From: VAZQ01 sp963841105
GTDB lineage: Bacteria > Pseudomonadota > Alphaproteobacteria > Rhizobiales > Xanthobacteraceae
DNA: 64,000 bases
Assembly (NCBI GenBank): GCA_963841105.1
Contig: CAWJCB010000015.1
Coordinates: 1-64,000 of the forward strand
Reading direction: 5' to 3'
The notes beneath the pieces are model-generated. The model had not been told where the DNA came from. It worked only from the letters and a program-made list of their open reading frames with translations, and made no database searches. Positions 30,177 through 39,228 of this stretch are shown here, piece after piece (positions within the stretch are counted from its first letter, which is position 1; every line of letters begins with the position of its first letter). The position numbers were made by a program, and so were the translations under genes.

Positions 30177-30959
30177 GTGGGACGTTTGGACGGACGCGTG
30201 GCAATCATCACTGGGGCCGCCAGCGGCATTGGCAAACAGATTGCGCTCCGCCTCGCCGCCGAAGGGGGCATTCCGGTCATCGCCGATCTTGATCTCAAGG
30301 CGGCCGAGGCGACCGCGGTCGATATCAAATCGAAGGGGAGAGACGCTTTCGCGGTTGCGATGAACGTGACCGACGAAGCGCAGGTGGAGAAAGGCGTCGC
30401 CGACACTGTCGCGAAATACGGCAAGATCGACATCCTGGTCAGCAATGCCGGCATTCAGATCGTGCATCCGCTGGTTGAATTTCCGTTTGCGGAGTGGAAG
30501 CGGCTCCTCGCGATCCATCTTGACGGCGCCTTCCTCACGACCAAGGCATGCCTCAAGCACATGTACGCCAGGAAATATGGCCGCGTGATCTATATGGGCT
30601 CGGTTCATTCGCACGAGGCCTCGAAATTCAAGGCGCCCTACGTCACCGCCAAGCACGGGCTTCTCGGCCTGTGCCGCGTGCTCGCGAAAGAGGGAGCCGA
30701 GCAGAACGTCACGGCCAACGTCGTCTGCCCCGGCTTCGTGAGAACGCCCCTTGTTGACAAGCAGATACCAGAACAGATGGCGCAGCTGCACATCTCCGAG
30801 GAGGAGGTCATTCGCAACGTGATGTTGAAGAATACGGTGGATGGCGAGTTCACGACCACCGACGACGTAGCTGACGCGGTGCTGTTCTTCGCTGCCGCAT
30901 CCTCCAATGTGATGACGGGTCAGTCGCTCGTGGCAAGCCACGGTTGGTACATGCAGTAG
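30177..30959 (+). CDS. 3-hydroxybutyrate dehydrogenase-like short-chain dehydrogenase
   Basis: A 260-residue SDR with the nucleotide motif TGAASGIG (residues 12-19), NAG at 90-92 and the catalytic triad Ser142, Tyr155, Lys159 in GSVHSHEASKFKAPYVTAKH. The overall pattern (FVRTPLVDKQIPEQ and an acidic position after the second strand) best matches D-3-hydroxybutyrate dehydrogenases, which link polyhydroxybutyrate breakdown to acetoacetate. The GTG start has AAGGAG upstream; the frame extends to 30006 without support. The closest alternative is a generic SDR of unknown substrate. Confidence 0.85.
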   Translation: MGRLDGRVAIITGAASGIGKQIALRLAAEGGIPVIADLDLKAAEATAVDIKSKGRDAFAVAMNVTDEAQVEKGVADTVAKYGKIDILVSNAGIQIVHPLVEFPFAEWKRLLAIHLDGAFLTTKACLKHMYARKYGRVIYMGSVHSHEASKFKAPYVTAKHGLLGLCRVLAKEGAEQNVTANVVCPGFVRTPLVDKQIPEQMAQLHISEEEVIRNVMLKNTVDGEFTTTDDVADAVLFFAAASSNVMTGQSLVASHGWYMQ

Positions 30960-31109
30960 CATCGGGGAGCCGGTCATCGTCTCCGGCGCTTGCAGTCCGG
31001 CCGCACGTATCGGACACTGTCGGCAATAGAGCCGGCGGGAATGCAACGCTTGCGCCTCGTTTGCGCCTCGTTTGCGCCTCTTGCGGGCTTTGAACCGAGG
31101 GAGGATTCC

Positions 31110-32354
31110 ATGATCGACTGCACTGCCGGCCGGCGCGGCGCCCTGCTCGCCGCGATTTTCGCGACCGCGCTCTTTTCGGCGTCGCCGGCGCCCGCCCAGG
31201 AACAGCCGTTGCCGATGGGCCATCCGTTGCGTGACCGGCCGGACACCGAAGGCGCCAAGAAGCTCGCGCCGGTTGCGCCGCCGCCGCTTGTCACCGCCGA
31301 GGACAAGCTGCCGACGGCAAAGCTCAAGGCGCCGAACGGGTTCAAGATCGAGCTCTATGCCAGCGGCGTCGACAATGCGCGCACGCTGCGACTCGGCGAC
31401 AAGGGGACCGTGTTCGTCAGCAGCCGGATCAAGGACAAGATCCATGCCATCGTCGACAAGAACGGCAAGCGCGAAGTCAAGGTCATCGCGTCGGGCTTGT
31501 ATCGGCCGAACGGCATTGTCCTGCACAACGGCACGCTCTACATCGCGGAGCTTTCGCAGATCTCCAAGATCGACAATATCGAAGCCAATCTCGACAATCC
31601 GCCGAAGCCCACCGTGATCTTCAGCGACCTGCCGAAGGACGAAGCGCACGGCTGGAAATATTTGACCATCGGCCCCGACAACAAGCTTTATTTCCAGGTC
31701 GGAGCGCCCTGCAACATCTGCATGCCGTCCGAGCGGCACGCCAAAATCTATCGTCTCAACCTGGACGGCAGCGGCCTGGAGGTGGTCGCCTCGGGCATTC
31801 GCCAGATCGTCGGAATGGATTGGCACCCCGTCTCGAAGCAGCTGTATTTCACCGAGAACAGTCGCGATTGGCTCTCCGAGGACATCCCGCAGGACAAGCT
31901 CAACCGAGTAACGCAACCCGGCAAGGACAATTTCGGCTTTCCCTATTGCCACCAGGGCAACGTCCCCGACCAGGAGTTCGGCTGGGGCCATTCCTGCGAC
32001 GAGTTCACCAAGCCGGTGGCATTGCTCGGCCCGCACGTGGCGCCGCTCGGGATGCGCTTCTACACCGGCAGTTCGTTCCCGGCCGCCTATCGCAATCAAA
32101 TCATCGTCGCACGCCATGGCTCATGGAATTGCACCAACAAGATGGGCGGCGATCTCGTGCTCGTGAAGCTCAAGCCGGACGGCAGCTTCAACTCCATGGA
32201 GCCGTTCGTCACCGGCTTCCTCGAGAACAACAGCTATATCGGAAGACCGGCTGACGTGCTGGTCATGAAAGATGGCTCGCTGCTCATCTCGGACGACTTC
32301 AACGGCGCGCTCTACCGCGTCAGCTACGGCAATGCGCGCGCCGCAGCGCACTAA
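31110..32354 (+). CDS. Exported sorbosone dehydrogenase-type (PQQ sugar dehydrogenase superfamily) protein
   Basis: A signal peptide (to about residue 29, ending PAPAQ) precedes a six-bladed beta-propeller related to soluble glucose/L-sorbosone dehydrogenases. Propeller landmarks are GLYRPNGIVLHNGTLYIAEL, YFQVGAPCNICMPSERHAKI, MDWHPVSKQLYFTENSRDWL and FPYCHQGNVPDQEFGWGHSC; the first three resemble PQQ and calcium contact regions. GGGAGG precedes the ATG. The next gene encodes a di-haem cytochrome c, a plausible electron acceptor. With pqqA-E in the same window, a PQQ enzyme is plausible but unproven. Confidence 0.85.
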   Translation: MIDCTAGRRGALLAAIFATALFSASPAPAQEQPLPMGHPLRDRPDTEGAKKLAPVAPPPLVTAEDKLPTAKLKAPNGFKIELYASGVDNARTLRLGDKGTVFVSSRIKDKIHAIVDKNGKREVKVIASGLYRPNGIVLHNGTLYIAELSQISKIDNIEANLDNPPKPTVIFSDLPKDEAHGWKYLTIGPDNKLYFQVGAPCNICMPSERHAKIYRLNLDGSGLEVVASGIRQIVGMDWHPVSKQLYFTENSRDWLSEDIPQDKLNRVTQPGKDNFGFPYCHQGNVPDQEFGWGHSCDEFTKPVALLGPHVAPLGMRFYTGSSFPAAYRNQIIVARHGSWNCTNKMGGDLVLVKLKPDGSFNSMEPFVTGFLENNSYIGRPADVLVMKDGSLLISDDFNGALYRVSYGNARAAAH

Positions 32355-32369
32355 ACAAGCTCCTGCTTG

Positions 32370-33155
32370 ATGCGGCTGCAGACGCGATATACCTCCCCCT
32401 TTCAGGGGGAGGTCGGCGAGCAAAGCGAGCCGGGTGGGGGTCAAACGCTACCCCTCGCGCAACCAGAAACCCCACCCGACCGCCGGTCGCTGCGCTCCCG
32501 GCGGCACAGCCGACGCTTCGCGTCGGCGTTCTTAGCGCTAAGAACGGCGGCCAGAGGCCGCCTATGCTCCCCGTTCAGGGGAGGTATTACCGCGTTTGTC
32601 CTCACTGCCGCCCTTTCCGCTCTCACTTCCATACCGGCGCCCGCGCAGCCTCTGGATGCGCGCCTGCCCACCTGCTTTGCCTGCCATGGCGAAAGTGGGA
32701 AATCGCAGCTGCCGGAGGTGCCCTCCCTGGGCGCGCAGCCCGCACTCTATGCCCTCATCCAGCTGGTCATGTTCAGGGACAGGCTGCGCCTCAGCGACCC
32801 CATGAACGATATGGCGAAGGGTCTTTCCGATGACGAATTGCGTGCAGCTGCGGACCTGATTTCCAAGCTGCCCCCTCCCCCGCCTGCTGACGAGCCTCCG
32901 GACGCCGGACGCATGGAGCATGCGCGCGCGCTGGCCGCACAGCACCGGTGCAACTTCTGTCACCAGTCGAGCTATGAGGGTAACCAGAATGTCCCGCGGC
33001 TCGCCGGCCAGCGTGAGGATTACCTGCTCAAGGCATTACGTGCCTACAAGGACAATTCAAGGCGCGGCTATGATGCCGCGATGTCGGAGGTCGTCTACGC
33101 GATCAAGGATGCTGATTTCGTCGAGCTCGCTTACATGCTCGCGCGCTTGAAATGA
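32370..33155 (+). CDS. Di-haem c-type cytochrome
   Basis: Two CxxCH haem sites are present, CFACH and CNFCH, in a c4-like arrangement with a Pro-rich linker (SKLPPPPPADEPPDAG) between domains. A signal peptide-like stretch (ITAFVLTAALSALTSIPAPA) begins around 32587, directly after an intergenic repeat at 32393-32585. No ATG, GTG or TTG lies between the repeat and the signal peptide, so the only in-frame starts are at 32367-32370, before the repeat, which would translate through it. The true start is therefore uncertain. It is probably the electron partner of the upstream dehydrogenase. Confidence 0.75.
   Translation: MRLQTRYTSPFQGEVGEQSEPGGGQTLPLAQPETPPDRRSLRSRRHSRRFASAFLALRTAARGRLCSPFRGGITAFVLTAALSALTSIPAPAQPLDARLPTCFACHGESGKSQLPEVPSLGAQPALYALIQLVMFRDRLRLSDPMNDMAKGLSDDELRAAADLISKLPPPPPADEPPDAGRMEHARALAAQHRCNFCHQSSYEGNQNVPRLAGQREDYLLKALRAYKDNSRRGYDAAMSEVVYAIKDADFVELAYMLARLK
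32393..32585. repeat. CTCCCCCTTTCAGGGGGAGG-type dispersed repeat
   Basis: The left end CTCCCCCTTTCAGGGGGAGG is itself a hairpin; the right end CCCCGTTCAGGGGAGG is a related hairpin. Between them are further short inverted repeats (GTGGGGG/CCCCACC, GACGCTTCGCGTC, TTCTTAGCGCTAAGAA). This composition is typical of dispersed repeats in Bradyrhizobium-like genomes. Confidence 0.7.
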
Positions 33156-33452
33156 GAGGCCGCAAAGCGGATGTCATGCGGCCTCGCAATATCTCCAACC
33201 GTCATGCCGCAGCGGGGCTCAGTAATCCACGACCCGCGGTCAGCGAAAAACATCCTGCAGTTCGAACGCAGGGTTACCGGATCATCGGCAGCCGGCAATG
33301 ACGAAGGTAAGATCAATATCAACAGGATCGCTCGCGCGCAAGGGGTATCATTACAGCTTTGATAAAATTTAAGAGGAAACTTTCAGGGCTCCTCGAAGGA
33401 TTTTCTCTACATTGTCGCAGGAGGAAAAGCGGCGCCACTCCGGGAGGGAACC
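33156..33452. other. Intergenic stretch with a GTCAT-type repeat
   Basis: GTCATGCGG and CCGTCATGCCGC near 33173-33210, with GCAATGACGAAGG near 33296, look like a degenerate member of the GTCAT-type intergenic repeats. The last 90 bases are AT-richer and probably hold the promoter of the PilZ gene. I see no coding sequence. Confidence 0.4.
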
Positions 33453-33701
33453 ATGATGGAGCACCGAAGAGCACCCCGTCAGAGAACATACAAGGCCGCG
33501 CGCATCGCATTTGCCGACAAACGCGCGGTCATCAACTGTCTCGTTCGCAACCTCTCGTCCACCGGCGCCTGCCTGGCGGTAGAAAGCCCCATCGGCATTC
33601 CCGACCGCTTCAACCTCGTTTTCGAGAGCGGCGATCCGCCTCGCGCGTGCGAGGTGCAATGGCGGACGAACAACCGCTTGGGCGTGGCATTCCGCTCTTG
33701 A
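33453..33701 (+). CDS. PilZ-domain protein
   Basis: An 82-residue single-domain protein. EHRRAPRQR carries the RxxxR-type arginines of PilZ and NLSSTGACLAV corresponds to the (D/N)xSxxG motif, the two elements that bind cyclic di-GMP. The C-terminal VQWRTNNRLGVAFRS is also typical. GGGAGGG precedes the ATG. It is probably an adaptor reporting cyclic di-GMP level; its partner is unknown. Confidence 0.85.
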   Translation: MMEHRRAPRQRTYKAARIAFADKRAVINCLVRNLSSTGACLAVESPIGIPDRFNLVFESGDPPRACEVQWRTNNRLGVAFRS

Positions 33702-33741
33702 GCGTATTCTGCGGCAAGCGCGCCGCCCCGGCGCTCTGAAA

Positions 33742-34671
33742 TCACACCACTTCATCGGCGGCGAGCGCGCGTGCGCTCGCTTTGCTCGTCTCCGTCTGCA
33801 GGGTCACGTGTCCCATGCCGAAGCGATGATGCAGCTCATGCGCAGTCCGCATGAGAAAGGCATCGCCCGGGTGCCCCGGAGGCATCACCAGGGGACATGT
33901 GAGTGCGGTCTCGGTGGTGCTCATGGGCCAGATGTGCAAATCGTGCAACTCATCAACGCCCGGCAATTCTTCCAGATACGCACGCACCTCGGCGGGATCG
34001 ATTCCAGGCGGCACGGCGCTCAGCGACATTCGCACTGAATCTTTTAACAACTCCCACGTGCTCCAGAAGATGATGGCGCAGATCACCAGGCTCGCCGCAG
34101 AATCGACCCCGTCCCACGCCGTCAAAAGAATGATCCCACCAGCCAGCAGAACCCCGACGGACACCACGGCATCCGCCGCCATGTGCAGAAATGCCCCACG
34201 AATGTTTATGTCTGTCTTGCGTCCTGACGCGAACATTAAGGCCGTCACGCCATTGACGGCAATCCCGATGGCCGCAATGACCATCACCGTTCGGCCGGCT
34301 GTAGGCTGCGGGTGGCCGAATCTCAGAACGGCTTCCCATGCAATGGCGCCAATGGTGGTCAGCAGGAACATGGCGTTGAACAGGGCGGCAAGAATGGACG
34401 AGCCGCGCAGGCCATAGGTGTAATGTTTGGACGGAGGCTGCCTGGCCAGGACTGTCGCACTCCAGGCAATCACCAGACTCAAGACGTCGGACAGGTTGTG
34501 GCCGGCATCGGCAATCAGCGCGACGGAGTTGCTGATCAGGCCATAAACGAATTCCACGACAACGAAAGCAGTATTGAGGCCAATTCCGATGGCGAAAGCC
34601 AAGCCGAAATTCTTCGGCGCATGAACATGCCCAGGTGCATGAGCGGCGTGATTGGAGGAATGCGTTTTCAT
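33742..34671 (-). CDS. Cation diffusion facilitator (CzcD/ZitB-like) metal exporter
   Basis: A six-TM zinc/cobalt/cadmium efflux protein of about 309 residues. It has a His-rich N-terminus (MKTHSSNHAAHAPGHVHAP), the metal site HxxxD in ALIADAGHNLSDVLSL (TM2) and a second one in GAFLHMAADAVVSVGVLL (TM5), plus a cytoplasmic C-terminal domain with the HDLHIWPMST motif. I chose the ATG at 34671; an open frame extending to 34767 adds unlikely sequence. Confidence 0.93.
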   Translation of the reverse strand: MKTHSSNHAAHAPGHVHAPKNFGLAFAIGIGLNTAFVVVEFVYGLISNSVALIADAGHNLSDVLSLVIAWSATVLARQPPSKHYTYGLRGSSILAALFNAMFLLTTIGAIAWEAVLRFGHPQPTAGRTVMVIAAIGIAVNGVTALMFASGRKTDINIRGAFLHMAADAVVSVGVLLAGGIILLTAWDGVDSAASLVICAIIFWSTWELLKDSVRMSLSAVPPGIDPAEVRAYLEELPGVDELHDLHIWPMSTTETALTCPLVMPPGHPGDAFLMRTAHELHHRFGMGHVTLQTETSKASARALAADEVV

Positions 34672-34735
34672 TTGCGCTGAGGAATCCGACTCAAAATACC
34701 ACACGCGGGCGCTATTTCTCCACACGGCACCACGT

Positions 34736-35158
34736 TTACAAGCGGCTGCGCCGGCCGAGGATAACATGCGCGAAGAGCAGCACAGGCAGGCATAGACCAG
34801 CGCCGATGTGAACGGCGCTCATCCATGGCCGTACCGTCTCCGATCCGGCGTAATAGAGACCCAATGAAGTGATGACGAGCAGCGCATTCGAGCTCAACAT
34901 GAGAGCGCCCGTTAATCGGTTTCGCCGCCTGCGCCAGTTGCCCTGCATGTGCAGCGGAAAGAGCGCGCCGAACATCATCAGCATCGCCATGGCGGCGGCG
35001 CCATGGGTCATGAGGAGGTAGGCCGAGGCGATCTGCCAGGACTCACCGGGGTCCGGCGCGGCTTTCATCTGGTCGGTGACGAGCCAAGCGACGCCTGTGA
35101 CGAAAAGAACTGAAAAGGCGAGATAGAGCGCGACCCGGAAGCGAGGATCAAGCCGCAA
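34736..35158 (-). CDS. Four-TM membrane protein, possible b-type cytochrome partner of a flavoprotein
   Basis: The 140-residue protein has four predicted membrane helices (LYLAFSVLFVTGVAWLV; AYLLMTHGAAAMAMLMMFGA; LMLSSNALLVITSLGLYY; AVHIGAGLCLPVLLFAHVIL). Histidines within or at the ends of helices 2 and 4 could ligate haem, as in DUF4405-like four-helix proteins. It overlaps the apbE stop by 11 bases, so it belongs to the apbE operon. The function is inferred from topology and context only. Confidence 0.65.
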   Translation of the reverse strand: MRLDPRFRVALYLAFSVLFVTGVAWLVTDQMKAAPDPGESWQIASAYLLMTHGAAAMAMLMMFGALFPLHMQGNWRRRRNRLTGALMLSSNALLVITSLGLYYAGSETVRPWMSAVHIGAGLCLPVLLFAHVILGRRSRL

Positions 35159-36062
35159 GGCACACAGCGCTTTCGAAGTCGCGAGTCATCCGGATCCGGC
35201 CATTGAGCGAAAGCAACAATGCGCCAGCGTCGCACTGCCTCAGCAAATCGACTGCGGATTCTCCGGTGATCATGACGACCTTTGTCAAGGCATCGGCAAG
35301 CATGCAGACCGGTGCGCGCACGGTCGCGCCGCGAATGCGCGTGGGCGGACTGCCGGTGCGAGGATCAATAATGGCGGGAGCGATCGGCCGGGTAGAACGG
35401 AACGGGTCGCAGCCGGCGCCGCTCGATGCAATCGCGGCGTTGCTCAACTCCCTTGTGCATATGAGCCGCCCGGGATCGCGCGGGTCGCGAATGTCCACGC
35501 GCCATGGTCTTTGTCCGAAGGCGGCCAAATCGCCTCCGGCATTGACCAGGCCCATCGGCATGTCATGGCGGCGAAGCGCCTCCAGGGCGCAATCCACAGC
35601 AAAGCCTTTGGCAATGCCGCCCAGGTCGATCCTGGTGTTGCGATTCTTGAAATGAACGCGCCGCGCCGGGAGCAACTCGATGGCATGAGTTGTCGCCAAA
35701 CTTACGCAACCGCCTTCCGCCTCATCTCCCACGGCCGGCAGCACGCCAATCCGCTGCAACGCCGGTGCGACTGCGATGTCGAAAATGCCCCCCGAGCGGC
35801 GATGCAGATCAATCGCCGCTTGCAACACGCCGTAGGTCCAGCCATGCACGCAAACCGGATTTTTCCAGGCATGAGCGTTGAGGCGGCGAACATCGCTTTC
35901 CGCTTCGTGGAAGCTCATCAGCCGGTGCACTTGAGCAACTGCGCCGAACGCAGCCTCGACGGCGGCATTCATGGCGGCCGGCGGAGCGCCGGCAACGGCA
36001 ATCTCCACAAACGTGCCCAGCAGCGGTCGCGCGCGCCGAACGCTATTTGAGGCGGTTGGCAA
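35148..36062 (-). CDS. apbE: FAD:protein FMN transferase ApbE
   Basis: ApbE attaches FMN from FAD to a Ser/Thr of exported flavoproteins. Family blocks present are PLLGTFVEIAV, VHRLMSFHEAESDVRRLNA, RIDLGGIAKGFAVDCALEAL, GLVNAGGDLAAFG and the Mg-binding ADALTKVVMITG near the C-terminus. The 304-residue protein has no obvious signal or lipoprotein peptide, which is unusual for periplasmic ApbE and may reflect a missed start. It overlaps the end of the FMN-binding gene by 20 bases, so the substrate protein and its modifying enzyme are adjacent. Confidence 0.93.
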   Translation of the reverse strand: MPTASNSVRRARPLLGTFVEIAVAGAPPAAMNAAVEAAFGAVAQVHRLMSFHEAESDVRRLNAHAWKNPVCVHGWTYGVLQAAIDLHRRSGGIFDIAVAPALQRIGVLPAVGDEAEGGCVSLATTHAIELLPARRVHFKNRNTRIDLGGIAKGFAVDCALEALRRHDMPMGLVNAGGDLAAFGQRPWRVDIRDPRDPGRLICTRELSNAAIASSGAGCDPFRSTRPIAPAIIDPRTGSPPTRIRGATVRAPVCMLADALTKVVMITGESAVDLLRQCDAGALLLSLNGRIRMTRDFESAVCLAA

Positions 36063-36516
36063 TGGCCATGATCCTCTTCACGCCTTCGGCGACGTGATGC
36101 GACGACAACGTCGCCCCGGAGATATTGCGGATATCGTTGCCGACCTGCAGCGCGCTGGCATTGCTCTTGCCGGCGAATTGCGCAAGCCAGCTCGCGCTCC
36201 TGATCTCGCCGCCGTAGGACTCGCGATACTGCAGGATGTCCACCTGACGGATGCGCCCGCCGGGGTCGAGGGAGACCGCGTAATCGATGTAAAGATGCTT
36301 TCCGATGACACGATCGAAGATGAAGAAGCCAAGCAGGCGGCCGCCTGCTTCGGCGCGCCAGATGCGGTCGGCCTGCACCACCGTGAAGCTCGAGGCCGCG
36401 GGGAAGGCATGCCTTTGCGCTTCGGCAAGCGTCATATATTGCACCGCATGCGCGGCGGAGCCGACGGACATGACGAGCGCGGCGGGTGCCGTCCAGTGCA
36501 TCCATCTGTTCGTCAT
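36043..36516 (-). CDS. Exported FMN-binding domain protein
   Basis: A signal peptide (MTNRWMHWTAPAALVMSVGS, cleavage after AHA) precedes one FMN_bind domain. The flavinylation site is in NDIRNISGATLSSHHVAEGV, Thr136 of the SGAT motif being the expected attachment residue. FIFDRVIGKHLYIDYAVSL is the other conserved block. At 157 residues it is a single-domain carrier. With ApbE and the four-TM protein it forms a compact set resembling flavinylated extracytosolic electron-transfer systems. Confidence 0.88.
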   Translation of the reverse strand: MTNRWMHWTAPAALVMSVGSAAHAVQYMTLAEAQRHAFPAASSFTVVQADRIWRAEAGGRLLGFFIFDRVIGKHLYIDYAVSLDPGGRIRQVDILQYRESYGGEIRSASWLAQFAGKSNASALQVGNDIRNISGATLSSHHVAEGVKRIMAIANRLK

Positions 36517-36571
36517 GCGCTATCCGCGCCCCATCACATCCGTCGCCACCTGAACCGCGGACTACTCGACA

Positions 36572-38456
36572 TCAGAAAAAGAATCCCACGCCACCCAAGA
36601 TCGAATCCGACTGCGCGCCGAGGGGATCGTTATTGCGGACCCGCTGGTACGTCGCCTTGAGCACGATCTTGGGTGACGGGAAAACGGCGACGCCAAAGTC
36701 CTGGAAGCGCGTCTGCCCGGCGCCGGTCGACAGACAGAAGTCGGTTCCGGTGACACCGCTGGGCTGGCCGTATCCGCAGGTCTGAAAGTTCTGATAGGTA
36801 TAGCGATAGAACGGAACCGCCTTCCACTCGCTGCTCAGTATCGTGCCGAGAGGGATGTGCAATGCGATCTCGCCGGAGTATCCGTACATGAAGCTGCCAA
36901 CATTGTTGGTGGGATCGCCGTCGTTATTGGCGCGTAGATTCACCGGGCTGCCAAAGTTGGTGCGCACGTACTCTCCGCGCAATTCCACCCAGGTCTTGGG
37001 GATGCGATAGCGGAACTCCGCGTCGAACATGGTGAGGCTCGAGCGCCCGAGCGGATTGCCGAAATTATCGTGTGCGCCACGCGGCGTGGTATTCGGCGTG
37101 TAGTAGGCGCTTAGGCTGAAGCCCAGCCCCGGAATTGCCGGAGGAGAAAAATCGAGCTTCCCCGCCCATGCCAGATCATTGCTGAGCTGACGGAAATCGC
37201 CGACCACCGGACGTGACAGACCGAGCGCTTCCAAGCCGGTGATGCCGGCACCGTATGGTATCGGCAGGCCGGTGATCGGATCCGAGATCGGGACGGTATT
37301 GGCATCTGTCCGCAAGCCGAAATCATCGCCGAAATCCTCAAGGCTGCTGCTCATTTGCAGCTGGTATTTAATTCCGTCGGCAATTGTCCCGTAGATGCTG
37401 GTGGCCGGCACTCTCCAGGTCGAAGGAATGAGCCCGTTGTAGAGCTCGGGCCGCTTGACGCTGTAGAACTGCGTCGGCTCGTGGTGCTGGTTGATATAGC
37501 CGATCGGCACCAGATCGATGCCGGGCGCGCGCCAGTTGAGCTTGTCCGAGATCAGAAAGTCGACGAAAATCTGCTCGACATCGACCGAGCCGTGCAGTTT
37601 GTCGTCGGAGTCGAATGCAATCCCGCCGTGCTCGAACTCGATCTCCGCATTGAAGATAATGTTGGGGGTGATCGCATAGGTCGGCAACAGAACCAGGCGA
37701 TGCGCGTCGAAACCGTTCTGCCATTGGCCGCTCGCGGCCGGATTTTGAATGGCGCCATATTTGATCTCGCCATAAGCGCCGATGCTCAGACCGGGCACCG
37801 GAAAGTCGATGGAACCAAGGATGCCCTTGCCGGCGGGCGTGCTCGGGTTCGGGGTCGATGCCGGTCCGCCCGGGAGCGGCGGCAGCAAATCCTGCTGGGT
37901 GGGTGCCGGCGATGCGCCCGCGGCTGGCGCCGACCCGCCCGGCAGCGGCGGCAGCAACTGCTGGCCCGTTTTTCCATTTTGCGCTGTTGCTGCGGACTTC
38001 GCCGCAGGCGCGCAGGGATCGGCGGCTGTCTTTGATGGAGCAGCGGGCGCCGTCGGCAACGTCTCGGGCTTTGCCGGCGTCTCGGGCTTTGCCGGCGAAA
38101 TCGGGCGCGCCGGCTCCGGCGGCAGGCTCATTGGTTTGCGAAAGCCTATTGGGCTTCTCGCCCCGCACCATGCGCATCGGGAAAGGTTTCGGGATTTCCG
38201 CCGCACCGCCTTGAGTTTCGGTGCTCGACGCAGGCTGCTGCGACTTGAGCTTGCTCTCAAGCGCACGGACGCGCTGCTCCATGCATTGCAAGTTCCTCAG
38301 CAGCTCCTCGGTCGAGACTTGCTGCGGAGCCGGTGTTGCCGCGGCAGTTTTCGCCGGGGAAGCTTTGGCCGGCTCAGCGAGAGCAAGTCGCCCGTTCAGG
38401 CTGATCACGGCGGTGGTGGTCAGCAGTAATGTCAACGTGAGATGCGGCTTCGACAT
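36572..38456 (-). pseudogene. Outer-membrane porin-like gene with a frameshift
   Basis: One frame gives a signal peptide (MSKPHLTLTLLLTTTAVISL to ALA) and a short coiled coil (ELLRNLQCMEQRVRALESKL). About 38120-38150 the frame changes; the other frame continues through a Pro-rich linker with PAKPET twice and LLPPLPGG twice, then a long beta-barrel region ending SILGGVGFFF with a C-terminal Phe typical of outer-membrane barrels. The order signal, coiled coil, barrel resembles DcaP-like porins, but I am not sure of the family. It may be co-transcribed with the FMN-binding gene downstream. Confidence 0.65.
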
Positions 38457-38475
38457 GGAATGCGGGCTCGCGGCT

Positions 38476-39228
38476 TCAGTACGTCGGGATCGCGGGATCG
38501 AAGCCGAGCTTCACATTGAGGCCGACCCGCCCGATCCACATCGAATCGGAGTGCGCGAAGTTTCCGATCCCGAGCGTCGGGCTGACGAACGTGTAGGTGC
38601 GGTCCGCGACGCCGACATAGAGCAGCTCGGAACGCAGACTGATGTTCGTCGTAACGGCCAGCTCGGCGCCGGCGCCGGCGACCCAACCCCATCGCCAATC
38701 GCTGAAGGTGAACTGATCGCTCGCCAGGTTGAGGTAAGTGGTGAGCGTGTGAACCGCGGCGACACCCCCGCTGAGATAAAGCAGGAGGTTATCCAATGCG
38801 ATCCCGGTGCGAGCACGCGCCGTAATCAAGTCGTTGAAGCGGCTGGTGATGGAGACGTCGGCGTTCGCCGTATTGGGCAGCAAACCGGTCGAGGCGTTTA
38901 CGCTTCCGGCGCTGCCGTCAATCTCGATGCCGAAGAGGGCGTTGCAGCTCGTCCAGTTGTGCCCCCCCTGCGCACCGCCAAGGAACCCTGTTTGCTTCTG
39001 CGTGTAGCTGGCGACGTTGATCAGCTGCCCATCCTCATCGGTGCGATGGGCGGTGTAGCCGACCCCGGCGAAATTCAGGCCCAGATACCAGCCCCGCCAC
39101 CAATCCGCGGCGCAGCTTTGCATCGAAGGCGCCTTGCTTGCCACGGGCTTATCCGCGGCGCCAGCCACATCCGTCAGCAACGCAGCCAGCGCCGCCGCAA
39201 TGACAATACAACGATTGGCGCAGCGCAT
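38476..39228 (-). CDS. Omp25/31-type outer-membrane beta-barrel protein
   Basis: A signal peptide (MRCANRCIVIAAALAALLTD to AGA) precedes an eight-stranded barrel: WRGWYLGLNFAGVGYTAHR, GGAQGGHNWTSCNALFGIEI, LITARARTGIALDNLLLYLS, GWVAGAGAELAVTTNISLRS. These are the usual strand motifs of rhizobial Omp25/Omp31 porin-like proteins. The final residue is Tyr rather than Phe. Longer starts at 39261 or 39267 are possible. It is 19 bases upstream of the porin-like gene on the same strand. Confidence 0.8.
   Translation of the reverse strand: MRCANRCIVIAAALAALLTDVAGAADKPVASKAPSMQSCAADWWRGWYLGLNFAGVGYTAHRTDEDGQLINVASYTQKQTGFLGGAQGGHNWTSCNALFGIEIDGSAGSVNASTGLLPNTANADVSITSRFNDLITARARTGIALDNLLLYLSGGVAAVHTLTTYLNLASDQFTFSDWRWGWVAGAGAELAVTTNISLRSELLYVGVADRTYTFVSPTLGIGNFAHSDSMWIGRVGLNVKLGFDPAIPTY

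Noticed and set aside
30090..32117. Long antisense open frame of about 675 codons opposite the SDR and sorbosone dehydrogenase-type genes
   Set aside because: It is a high-GC shadow frame: the opposite strand has two clear families with ribosome sites, and the antisense product is Arg/His-rich without recognisable domains.
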